The notes beneath the pieces were generated by a model. That model was not told the DNA's origin, made no database searches, and saw only the letters and a list, made by a program, of their open reading frames with translations. Made by a program: the position numbers and the translations under genes. From Balamuthia mandrillaris (taxonomy: Eukaryota > Discosea > Longamoebia > Balamuthiidae), in contig JAVKOQ010000454.1 of the NCBI GenBank assembly GCA_031835245.1, forward strand, positions 1 to 36,218: 36,218 nt of DNA, in the 5' to 3' direction. Positions 1 to 8,444 of the stretch are shown one piece after another (the first letter of the stretch is position 1; each line of letters starts with the position of its first letter).

Positions 1-518
1 TCCTCTTCCTCTCCGCCAGTAGTTACGGACAAAGCTTGCTGCACCGGAGCGGGAGCTGGTGCCGGAGGAGCCCTCGGCTGACCCCAGGCAGAACCCAGTG
101 GTGGTGGTTGTTGTTGTTGTTGTTGAGGTGGTGCGACCTGTTGGGATGCTTCTTCGCTTGGGGCAGGAGCTTGACCGTGGTAGTCTCGGCCTCCTCTAGT
201 GCCTCCTCTTCCTCCGCGTTCTCCTCCTCTAGTGCCTCCCCTTCCTCCACGTTCTCTTCCCCTGTCTCCTCCTCTCCCCCTGCCCCCTCGGTCTCCTCCT
301 CCTCTAGTGCCTCCTCTTCCTCCACGTTCTCCACCTCTTTCCCTGCCACCACCCCTTCCTCCACGTTCTCCCCCTCGTCCACTTCCCCTCTCACCCCCAC
401 TTCCACCGCTAGCACCAGTGCTTGGTTCTCCTCCACCGCCAGCTGCAGCAGGGGCACTGCCTTCGCCAGCGGCCCCTCCTCCTCCTCCTCCTCCTCCTCC
501 TCGCTTTCTACGTGGCAT
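1..518 (-). CDS. N-terminal part of an RGG-box protein, possibly Argonaute/Piwi-type (cut by window edge)
   Basis: An uninterrupted frame of 172 codons starts at an ATG at 518-516 and runs off the window. It begins MPRRKRGG, passes through a Gly/Ala segment, then carries about a dozen RGG/GRG boxes (residues about 45-110), a short poly-Gln/Pro stretch and the motif LGSAWGQPR near residue 145. RGG boxes bind RNA and are substrates of arginine methyltransferases. A basic start, RGG/GRG-rich leader and Gln/Pro stretch before the folded domains are typical of many plant and protist Argonaute N-termini, but the PAZ and Piwi domains would lie outside the window, so this is only a candidate; another RNA-binding protein is equally possible. 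The frame overlapping it at 23-457 is Glu-rich only because GA-rich codons are read out of register. It is divergent to the methyltransferase. Confidence 0.6.
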   Translation of the reverse strand, partial: MPRRKRGGGGGGGGGAAGEGSAPAAAGGGGEPSTGASGGSGGERGSGRGGERGGRGGGRERGGERGGRGGTRGGGDRGGRGRGGDRGRERGGRGGTRGGERGGRGGTRGGRDYHGQAPAPSEEASQQVAPPQQQQQQPPPLGSAWGQPRAPPAPAPAPVQQALSVTTGGEEE

Positions 519-1166
519 AATGTGACTTTAGAGCTTCAGCGGTGAACAGGCAGGCTCTCTTAGTCTTTATGCGTTGTGCCTCTCTGAGGAGAGACCTCCG
601 AAAGGGGAAAAAAAAGTAGCGAGCAGAAAGGGGAGGAGGCGAAACGGTTCCCCCGCCGACGCTGTGTCCTGCACACAACCAAGCCCCCCCCCAAAAAAAG
701 GAAAGAAGGACCCATAATGGCAGCCCTTCGCCTTCTCCTATCCTCTCCCCTTCCCGGTTTTTTCTGCCGATTTTCCGCAATTATCCCACCAGACGGAAGC
801 CAGCCCAACCTGCACTCCCCCCTAAAGCGGCTCAATTGCTTTGATCGGTTACTGAAAGTTTCAAACCACCAATCAAAAATCAAAACAGAGGCTTTATCTT
901 ACCATAAAAAGGCCATTTCTGTTGTCTTTTTCTTTGTCTCATCTCTAGCAGAGATCTTTCACGTCGACAAAAATTCATTGCTCCTAAAGCGGCGCAATGC
1001 TTTGATCTGTGACTGAAAGTTTCAAACCACCAATCAAAAATCAAAACAGAGGCTTAAACTTACCATAAAAAGGCCTTTTCTGTTGTCTTTTTCTTGTCTC
1101 ATCTCTAGCAGAGATCTTTCACGTCGAAATTCATTGCCCCCCCCCCAAACCAGCCAGCCAGCCAGC
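519..1166. promoter_or_regulatory. Divergent promoter region between the RGG-protein and methyltransferase genes
   Basis: These 648 bases carry no convincing coding sequence. They separate two genes transcribed away from each other, so both 5' regulatory regions must lie here. The right half is a tandem duplication (821-1137) and each copy carries a CCAAT box (869-873 and 1030-1034). A C-run at 1138-1146 and a CCAG repeat directly precede the methyltransferase ATG. Confidence 0.55.
821..1137. repeat. Tandem duplication of a unit of about 160 bp (821-982 and 983-1137)
   Basis: Two head-to-tail copies are about 90 percent identical and differ by small indels and substitutions, so the duplication looks recent. 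Each copy contains CCTAAAGCGG at its left edge, a CCAAT box, TCAAAAAT, CTTACC followed by ATAAAAAGG, a pyrimidine tract, and a 6-bp hairpin ATCTCT-AGC-AGAGAT (941-955 and 1101-1115). Read on the plus strand, the pyrimidine tract ending in CTCTAG looks like a 3' splice site. Read on the minus strand, each copy has ATGGTAAG followed about 25 nt later by an Sm-like ATTTTTGA. Confidence 0.85.
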
Positions 1167-2124
1167 ATGGATCATGCCAGTTGTAGTGCAGCTTGCAACA
1201 GTGCAACCCCACCACCACTACCACCACCACAAGAAGAAGAGGGCTCCCAGTCTTTGTTGTTGTTGGAGAGGTCAAAGAGCACTTGGGACGACTTGAGCGA
1301 TTGGTGGGATGGTTGGATTGGGGAGGAGGGCGATGTAAATCGAAGGACCAGCAGCGACCCTATTCTCTGGTCTTTAGCAGGTAATCTTGAGGGCCTCACC
1401 GTGCTCGACGCGGGCTGTGGTAATGGTTATTTGAGTCTTCAGCTGTTGAACCCAAAGCACGGAGTTAAAAAGGTCGAAGCCGTGGATCTCTCTCCAAAGT
1501 TGGTCAAGATCGCGCAAGAGAGGCTCAACGCTTCTGCAGCAACTGATCGCATTTCCATACGAGAGGACTCCATCACTTCTTTATCAACGGTGGAGAGCTC
1601 TTCTATCGACATAATTCTTTCCAACTACGTTGTTCAAGACTCCCCTTGTTTGCCGTCCATCTGCGAGGCCTTCCATCGAGTACTCAAGCCGGGAGGCAGG
1701 GCCGTCCTCGTATTTCTGCACCCTTGTTTCTGTTCTAGCCACTTAGTTTCCACTGTACCCTCTCCTTCTTCCTCTTCCGCTGCCACAACGGCAACAACGC
1801 CATACGAGCGAGTTTATAGATGGAGTAACGACCACCCTTATCTCTGCGAAGAAACGGTCTTTGAGGTCACTTGGGCGGTTCGATATTAGCTTCTCTCTTC
1901 CTCAACAACAAAAAAAAAAAAGAACTAACACCAACGTAAAATAACAGGGCCTTAAGAAGGATAAGAGTATAACGACCTTCCATCGGCCGCTGTCAGTGTA
2001 CTTTAGAGAGTTTCAAAGGGTGGGCTTTCAAATCTTGCATCTCAAGGAGCCTCCCTTCTACAATGCTCTTTATGCTAGTGATGTCTGCTTCTCCATCATT
2101 TTTCATCTCCAAAAGCCTTCTTAG
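1167..2124 (+). CDS. Class I SAM-dependent methyltransferase
   Basis: Two exons, 1167-1877 and 1948-2124, encode 295 residues. The first ATG of the conserved frame (MDHAS) is chosen; upstream sequence in frame is C-rich leader. The SAM-binding motif I is VLDAGCGNGYLS, followed by the acidic end of strand beta2 (VEAVDLS), motif II-like IDIILSNYVVQD and the motif III loop VLKPGGRAVLVF. The second exon supplies the usual C-terminal part with FHRPLSVYFREFQRVGF and a terminal strand. This is the small-molecule methyltransferase fold (Methyltransf_11/25 type); the substrate cannot be read from sequence. The intron (1878-1947) has a weak donor GTTCGA, but removing it restores the family C-terminus in phase. 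Residues 215-230 hold a Ser/Thr-rich insert. It converges on the phosphomevalonate kinase gene, 210 bases away. Confidence 0.85.
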
Positions 2125-2136
2125 TTTGAAACAAAC

Positions 2137-2142
2137 AATAAA
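2137..2142 (+). terminator. AATAAA polyadenylation signal of the methyltransferase gene
   Basis: A canonical AATAAA lies 13 bases after the stop codon. Such close signals recur in this window, in keeping with short 3' UTRs. Confidence 0.55.
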
Positions 2143-2334
2143 AACCACTTTTAGAATGCAGAAGCGTACCTGTTGTCTTATGTTGTTGTTACTTTAACAA
2201 ATCCTCAGAATGGGCGCAGAGATGTTCTACCTCCGTGTGTCATTCGCTTGACATCAGCGAGTTTGGAATGTACGCAGTAGCATCGGAAGAGGCCCTCGTG
2301 TAACGCTTGAAGGAAGCCTAGTGGATAGGGCACA

Positions 2335-3303
2335 TCAGGAATGTTTGTAATATTCTCCAGCAAGCATAGTATCAAGCCACAAAGGAAGAGAGGACTTTTC
2401 CCGGTGAAGTTGTAGTCCATTCTTCTCCTCTTCCAACAAAAGGCAACGGACGTTGTGCCGTTGCCACAGTTGCTCTACCCGTTGTTGGCTGTCAAGACCC
2501 AGCACAACAGCAAAAAGTGCATCCATACCTCCCGCTACAGTATACACACGTTAGTTCCTGAAGAGGAAAACAAGAAGGAGAAAGCCAAAAAGTACCCCCA
2601 GGAACACCAGCCAAAAGTGTGCCTGTGACCTCCATGGTAGCATCTGCTAGCTCCGTTTGTGGCGCAGGCTCGATATTGGCGGTGGATTGCTCCCCCATTT
2701 GCTTAAGGCATCGCCGAATGTGCATAAATGTGACCCTCAACTGGGCGAGTGTGGGTCCTAATGGCCTGCATGCGCTTGTATTCCACTGGAGATATATGTA
2801 ATGCATAAGGGAAACTAATCGTGACAAGAGTTGGCAGTGAGGTGGCTTGATAACTTACCTGTGAAGGAGGTAGCTTGGAACAAATGTCAAGTGAGAGATG
2901 ATAGATTTGCGCTTCTTCCTGGAAGTACTGCCATAATGTCGCAAAAAGACCAAGTGCTTGTTCATTGGCTCTGTTCAACCGTTGCCAGAGATTCTCTTCT
3001 GCTTAAGACATCATGTTAATATGGACCACGCAACTCATGAGCGAACCAAGCGACTCACCAACAGTATCTTCTCTCTCCATTTTAGCTTTCCACGCCACCA
3101 CTTTGGCTACCATGCCTGGCGTGTGAGCTCCTTCGGACCGGTCACCCAGCATAAGCAGCATCCCTGGTGGCAGGCCTAGCCTTTCACGTTTGTCATCCCA
3201 AGCCTCCGACCGAAGTAATTCCAGGAAGGCTTGTCCTGTTGCAACTATCTCCAGTTGACCGTATTTCTGGTTCTGTGTCAGTAACGAACCAGAGAGAGAA
3301 AGG

Positions 3304-3340
<37 letters not shown>

Positions 3341-4221
3341 GAAGAGAGAAAGCGATAGAGAAAAAGTACCTGCTCAAATGAAGCAATCACAGAGGGAGAG
3401 AAGCGAGTGTAGATTTGACTACCATAAACAGCAGAACTAACATCAAAGCCGCTCCCCAGCTTGCCTTGCGCTTTGTAATGACAGTACTGCGCCAAGTTAT
3501 GCAACAGTCGCAGTCCTTCTTCGCTTCCTTCTTGCTTGTTGTGAGTTGTCTCGTCCAGCTGAATGCAGCCAAAGTGGGAGAGGAGAGCGGCCACTAAAGC
3601 CGTCACAACAGCGGCAGAGCTTCCCAGCCCTGTCTTTTGCGGGCCGACGTTCTTGTTGGAGTTGTCAGCGCTGTAGAAGGCAGGGTCCCCCGCTAGGGTG
3701 ATATCGAGGCCTTGCCTTAGGGCCTGCTCAAGTCTCGGGCGTTGATGCTTCTCCTCCATAAGGCCAAACAGAGCGGCAAGTGTGTAGGCCAGGGTTTCTT
3801 CTATAAACTGGTTCTTTGGTCTGCATGTATTTGCAACAAAGAATGGTACCATAAGCACAACACACCACTCACACAAACACAACTTGAAGAGAAGACGCAA
3901 CTGAGAAAGTTGTGCTGCTTGCAGAGAAGGCAGCTCTCCTGGTGCACTTGGGAAGAGCCCATAGTGGTAGACGATATTAAACTGAGGTGAACGCACTGTG
4001 ATCCCGCTGCCCAAAAAACCTTCTTCGGAAGAAGCTAGTGGTCGCACCAAGGCGAAGATACGGGCCGTTACCGAAAACACCAACCCACGCTTTGGTCGCT
4101 CTGTGATGAGGTAACCACCGAGTACCAACACCTTGCCAGGCGCTGACACCAGCGTTTGCTCCTGGTGGCAACCATGTTCCTTCACGTCCAGCTCGCAACA
4201 CGTCCCTTCCCGCCTCTCCAT
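2335..4221 (-). CDS. ERG8: Phosphomevalonate kinase, yeast type (GHMP family)
   Basis: Six exons (4221-3884, 3820-3370, 3272-3059, 2998-2859, 2785-2596, 2534-2335) encode 510 residues, near the length of fungal and plant enzymes. The enzyme phosphorylates mevalonate-5-phosphate to the diphosphate in the cytosolic mevalonate pathway to sterols and dolichol. Seen: N-terminal VSAPGKVLVLGGYL, the GHMP ATP loop KTGLGSSAAVVTAL near residue 180, GSGFDVSSAVYGS, LGLPPGMLLMLGD with TPGMVAKVVAW, and C-terminal IEPAPQTELADATME leading to AGVPGAGGMDALFAV across the last intron. This is the GHMP enzyme, not the unrelated animal PMVK. The first intron is 63 bases without a stop, so it reads through. The second intron has a GA run on the plus strand, that is CT in the sense direction. 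The start is the only ATG before the conserved N-terminus. Confidence 0.93.
3306..3338. repeat. (GA)n microsatellite in phosphomevalonate kinase intron 2
   Basis: A near-perfect dinucleotide run inside the 97-base intron 3273-3369. In the sense of the gene it is (CT)n, between donor GTACTT and acceptor. Confidence 0.9.
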
Positions 4222-4251
4222 TTTCCGCTGCTCTGCTTTGCTTTGCGTTTC

Positions 4252-4287
<36 letters not shown>

Positions 4288-4477
4288 GCATTTTTTCTTT
4301 GTTGAGCTAAGGAGGAGGCACTCGAAGGCACACTCCCCGCCCTCTGCCGCGAGCTGGCGGCAGCTCTAAGGACCACCAGAGAGCAATAGGGCATTGGAGT
4401 ATCCATTCACTTTTATTGGCGCAACAGTATCTACAGGAATTATGAGGGCCGCTGTCCCCGTGCCAACCACCCACCTC
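4222..4477. other. Intergenic gap with T-rich (TTTTC)n tract
   Basis: The gap separates the start of phosphomevalonate kinase from the stop of the MCPH1-like gene on the same strand. It holds a TTTTC/poly-T tract at about 4248-4287 (A-rich in gene sense) and an AATAAA on the minus strand at about 4411-4416, which suits the MCPH1-like 3' end. Confidence 0.5.
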
Positions 4478-7090
4478 CTAATCAGCGACCTCCTGCATAC
4501 TGTCTGTAGGATCCTCTTCCAATGCCTCTATGATGCGAGCAGTGGGATCTTCTTCCTCTTCTTCCTCTTTCTCTTTCTCCTCGTTTGTCTGTTCCTTCTG
4601 CTTGTTTTGTTTTTCGACTTCCTCCTCTTCATTCATCTTTTCCTCTTTCTCCTCTGCTGTCCCCTCTATCGCCCCTGGTTCTTCCTCCTCCTCCTCCTCC
4701 TCATTCTTTGTACTGGCACTCTTCCTGCGAGGTGTTTTGGCCTTCTTGCTGCTTCCACCACTGCTGGTGCTGCTGCGCCTTTGCTTACTTTGCTTGGGCT
4801 GCTCCTCTTCTTCCTCCTCGCTCTCATTGTCCAAATCTTCAGGCTTATAAGTATTTGTCAGGGTAGCTTTAGGCGAGGTGGTATAGTACTTGAGCGCATC
4901 CAGGAACCACTGTTGCACCAATTCGATCAGTGCCGACAGAAGCCAAAGAGAAAGAGCAGAATTAACGGTAAGTGCACATACCTCTTCGGGTACAATGGTT
5001 AGCTTTTGATTGGAATGATGTTTGGCTCGAACACGTCGAGCCATACTCGGCTCGGAAGCGATGCAGTAGTCAGCTTTGGAGACATCTTTGATGACCTTAC
5101 CACCTGAAAGCATTATCAAATTGCGGAGGATCGCCACTGGAATTTTGGTCTTTCCTTGCACAGCGAACGTTGAGCCAGTAAACAACCCTCGCTCGCCATT
5201 TACTAAAGTTTAGGAAAGAAAGGTAAGAGGACGTTTTTGGAAAACAAGTGAGAACGAAGAAATGTACAATGGGCTGCAACGGATTTAGTGGTGCCTGGGA
5301 ACCAATCAGAGGCTTGAAACTCGTTGACAGGGAGCCATTCGCCGGCTTCGGCGCAGGCCATAATCCAATCGAACTTTACAATAAAAGCGCCTATTGGTTG
5401 ATAACAATGAGCTCCTACCAACTTCGAAACGTGTACCATAACAGGAACTTACCTGTAGCAAGTGCGCCCAGAACCTTCAATGTGCGTTTCTCATCACCGA
5501 CAATGACATGGGTAATGGAGGCCCATTCTTCCTCCTTGTGGCCAAGCTCATACCAAATCACTGCTGCTTTTTTCAGTTGCCTACTGATGTCGTCCAACTG
5601 CGTTTTCTGCTCGAAAGTCAAGTAGGAAGGTACAATGATGATTTCTGGCTCGGCCTCGGGCTGGTGGTCCTTTTGTTTTTTCCCTTTCCGTTTTCCTTTG
5701 CTCGCTACTTCATTCGCTGCCTTCTGTTTTTTCTTAGGGCTAGCCCCCTTGGCCTCTTTTTGATTATCGCGTTTTCGTTTGCCTCTGTCTTCTTTTTCTT
5801 TGCCTTTGTCCTTTAGCTCTTTTTCTTTTCCACCGCTTTTGTTTGACTCTTTTTTAGGCGCTGTAGGTTTCACTGTTGAGTTGGTTTTTTGGCTTGTTTG
5901 CGTTGCCGTCTTTTTCTCCTTGCCTTTGCCGTTTGAAGCTGGCGCAAGCTCAGCATCCTCTTTCTTATTTCCAACTTCAGGGCGCTCCTCTTCAATAATT
6001 TTTTCTTTCTCCTCTTCCTCTTCTGCTTCTCCTTCTTCTTCCACCTCTTCAATTGACTTTCGTTCCTCTTTGCCTTCAGCAGCTCCCCTCTGGGTTGTTG
6101 TTCGAGCCTCGGATGGTGGCTCATCTTTCTTACTGTGATCACTCTTTGCCTTCTTTCCAACAGTTGATGATTCTTTCTCCTCTATGTCCATATCAGAGTC
6201 AAGTTCACCACGCTGAGCCAATTCTCCCAAGTCTTCTCCGCCTTCATCTGTTTCGCCATCTTCGCCATCCTCCTTTGTGCCTGCTGCCTTCTTTGAAGTG
6301 CCTTTTTTGGTCTCCTTCTTCTTTCGCGAAGATGCAGCAGGAGTACTAGCCGCGTAACCTTCCACACTTAACACAGTATCCTCCCCTTTACACCTGCAGG
6401 TAACAAGTGTAACACAGAGTCAACACCTTGAGCACCTGAAAAGAGATCAATGTAACGTACGCGGCAACCCACTCGGGCGACACCACAGGTAACTTGTGCT
6501 CGTTAGCCTTTTCCCACACAGCCTTTTTTCCTGTAATGGATTGGAGAACTTAGCGAGACGTTCCGAAAGCCCGCCGTCTCAACCTCATTACTAACCTTCC
6601 TCGAAAACAACGTGCGTTAGGTTAGGGCTCATTCTAGCCATCACCTGGAAGGAAGGAGGAGATACAGGTCAGTTCCGTATTTTGCAGGGGATACAAAGGA
6701 GTACAAGCTACTGCTCACCTTGCCGCCCATAGCCTCAATATCAGACTTTAGTTTCGTTGCTTTGTCCCTGTCCTTTACATCAACCAATACCTTGACGGAC
6801 TTCCACGCACTCGCTTCCTTGGTACTGCTACCCGTTTTCTTCTTACTGCTGGCAGCTGCACTGCTCTGTTTTCCCTTGGCTTTATCTTTCGCTGCGCCCC
6901 TGCTTTCCGCCTCTTGTTTGGGCCGTCCTTGACCCTTTGGAGAGGAAGGGGGTTCTTCGCTGGCGCTAGCTTTCTTGAGGCGCAGGCGGGAAGCGCCCTT
7001 GGCTTGGCCATCTTTGTTTTTTCTTTGAAAGGTTACCGCCAGTTCCCTCTCATCATCCTCCGGGAAGGCAAAAGCATCGTCCTCAGCCAT
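4478..7090 (-). CDS. MCPH1: Microcephalin (MCPH1)-like protein with three BRCT domains
   Basis: Seven exons (7090-6719, 6644-6596, 6530-6461, 6393-5453, 5390-5268, 5202-4982, 4909-4478) encode 735 residues. BRCT1 (about 96-175) has MGGKVMARMSPNLTHVVF, then VWEKANEHKLPVVSPEWV and Cys, the pattern of microcephalin BRCT1. A long Lys/Glu-rich linker follows (about 175-400). The tandem pair (about 430-610) has ITHVIVGDEKRTLKVLGALATG, FDWIMACAEAGEW, LFTGSTFAVQG, MLSGGKVIKDV and WFLDALKYY. In animals the tandem BRCTs read phosphorylated H2AX and BRCT1 acts in chromosome condensation and centrosome control. An acidic tail of about 115 residues with poly-Glu follows BRCT3, unlike human MCPH1 which ends soon after. 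Intron 6 (4910-4981) is in-frame and stopless. The gene is divergent to the calcium-sensor gene. It could be another multi-BRCT mediator, but the 1+2 layout and motifs favour MCPH1. Confidence 0.82.
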
Positions 7091-7434
7091 GTTATGTTCC
7101 GTGTAGCAAGTTGCTTTGCTAGTTGAACTTGAAGTGTGGGTTGGTTGGGAAACGAAAAACTAAAGGCGGGAAGGACAAAAAAAAAAAGGGTTGGTTTTCC
7201 TAACTTTTCGCATACCTGGAAAATTTTCACAACCCACTAGAACCCTCGCACTAAACGCGGGTTCGAACCCCAACCAATACTATTTGTTTCTCTGAAATAA
7301 TAATTCTGGCCCAAACCAAAAATTATTCGCTGGCTTGCGTCCTTGGCAACGTCCTTGAAAAAGTAGAAGGACAGGAAGAAGAGGACAAAGACCAAACGGA
7401 AGAACTTTTTTTATCTTTTGCCGTCGCAAGCAAC
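7091..7434. promoter_or_regulatory. Divergent promoter region, MCPH1-like and NCS genes
   Basis: This 344-base gap lies between two 5' ends. It holds an A-run of 11 at 7178-7188, AT-rich stretches near 7290-7325, and no coding signal. No clear TATA element is seen. Confidence 0.45.
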
Positions 7435-8190
7435 ATGGGAAACTCACAAGGAACCAATTCTACGCTGAAGAAAGAAGAGTTGGAGGAGCTGACCAAAATA
7501 ACTCATTGTACGTTTTTTTTTCCTGGCTTTGGGTAGTGCTTCGTCTTTCGTTCTGCTCATCTAGCGTACAAATTGTTCTTCGCGCAGTCGATCACAAGGA
7601 ACTCAACGCCATGTACAAACAATTCAAGAAAGAGACGCCGCAGGGGTTCATCACAAAAGAAGAGTTCAAGGAAGTAATGAAACAAATGGGGGTTGTGGAC
7701 AATTTTTTGCAAGAACTCATCTTCAACGTTTTCGACAACAACAAAGATGGAACCATCAACTTTCAAGAGTTTGTTTGTGCCCTCTCTGTTATGACACGGG
7801 GGACTACTGATGAAAAGCTTGAATGTAAGTATAGTTCTTAGCTTTCGCCCTTACGTTATGCTTTTTTTTCCAAGTTTTTTGGAGTAACTAACTATGGATC
7901 CTCTCTTCTCTGAAACAAAAAAAACTAAAGTTAGCTTCCGGTTGTATGATATCACGTCGAATGGCTACATAACCAAGGACGAGATGACAAAGATAATGGA
8001 CTCCTTCTACAAACTTGTGGGTCCATTGGTCACCTTTTCCGGCAAAAAATACGAGTCACACGCGCAGCTCGTGGAGGAGTTCTTCGAGCAAATCGACACA
8101 ACAGGAGAAGGCAAGATAACGCTGGAAATGTACAAAGAAGGAGCAGTGAAAAATCCCGATATCATACAGGGTCTCAAGCTGTTTGCATAA
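7435..8190 (+). CDS. Neuronal calcium sensor (NCS/frequenin-like) EF-hand protein
   Basis: Three exons (7435-7507, 7588-7824, 7931-8190) encode 189 residues, the size of NCS-1 (190). The protein starts MGNSQGT, a good N-myristoylation signal, as in NCS proteins that anchor to membranes when Ca is bound. EF1 is degenerate (KKETPQGF, in place of the Cys-Pro loop), as is usual in the family. EF2 (D74-E85, DNNKDGTINFQE) and EF3 (D110-E121, DITSNGYITKDE) are complete. EF4 (D159-M170) has Met instead of Glu at the last chelating position, so it probably binds Ca poorly. FVFNVFD-like and ALSV(M)TRGTTDEKL segments match NCS-1 rather than calcineurin B. Likely targets are kinases or receptors at membranes, which is inferred. 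The starting Met is fixed by the myristoylation motif and family length. Confidence 0.9.
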
Positions 8191-8444
8191 AATTCTTTTC
8201 CTTTATCTTCTTGTTTCTCTCCTCCTCTTGTCTTGTTTCTTCTTTCTTTTTTTTGTCACGACGACACGGGAAAGCGTTCGACTTTCCTTCTGGTAAATTT
8301 CTCGGTGTCGACAATATTTATTCAGGTAGGAAGACAAGGCGGACGCGCTGACAGAAAAGCAGGGAGAGGCCCTTTTTTTTTTTTGGTGTGTCTCTCTTTC
8401 TTCCCCATCACGCACTCCCCCCAACTGCTACTGTGAAACCGCAA

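Noticed and set aside
23-457. Glu-rich minus-strand frame of 144 codons
   Set aside because: It is out of register with the longer frame from the ATG at 518, which gives RGG boxes and no stop to the window edge. Glu runs arise from GAG-rich codons read in the wrong frame.
1083-1166. N-terminal extension of the methyltransferase
   Set aside because: The in-frame extension has no ATG, overlaps the second copy of the tandem duplication and ends in a C-run; family homology starts after the ATG at 1167.
4248-4287. Retroposed poly-A tail
   Set aside because: The TTTTC/poly-T tract is a simple repeat next to a gene start, with no target-site duplication or element body.
6611-6628. Telomere-like TTAGGTTAGGG
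   Set aside because: It lies within the coding exon 2 of the MCPH1-like gene (SPNLTHVV on the minus strand), so it is codon content, not a promoter motif.
7435-8190. Calcineurin B identity for the EF-hand gene
   Set aside because: The degenerate EF1, the TRGTTDEKL segment and the C-terminal sequence match NCS-1/frequenin, not calcineurin B.
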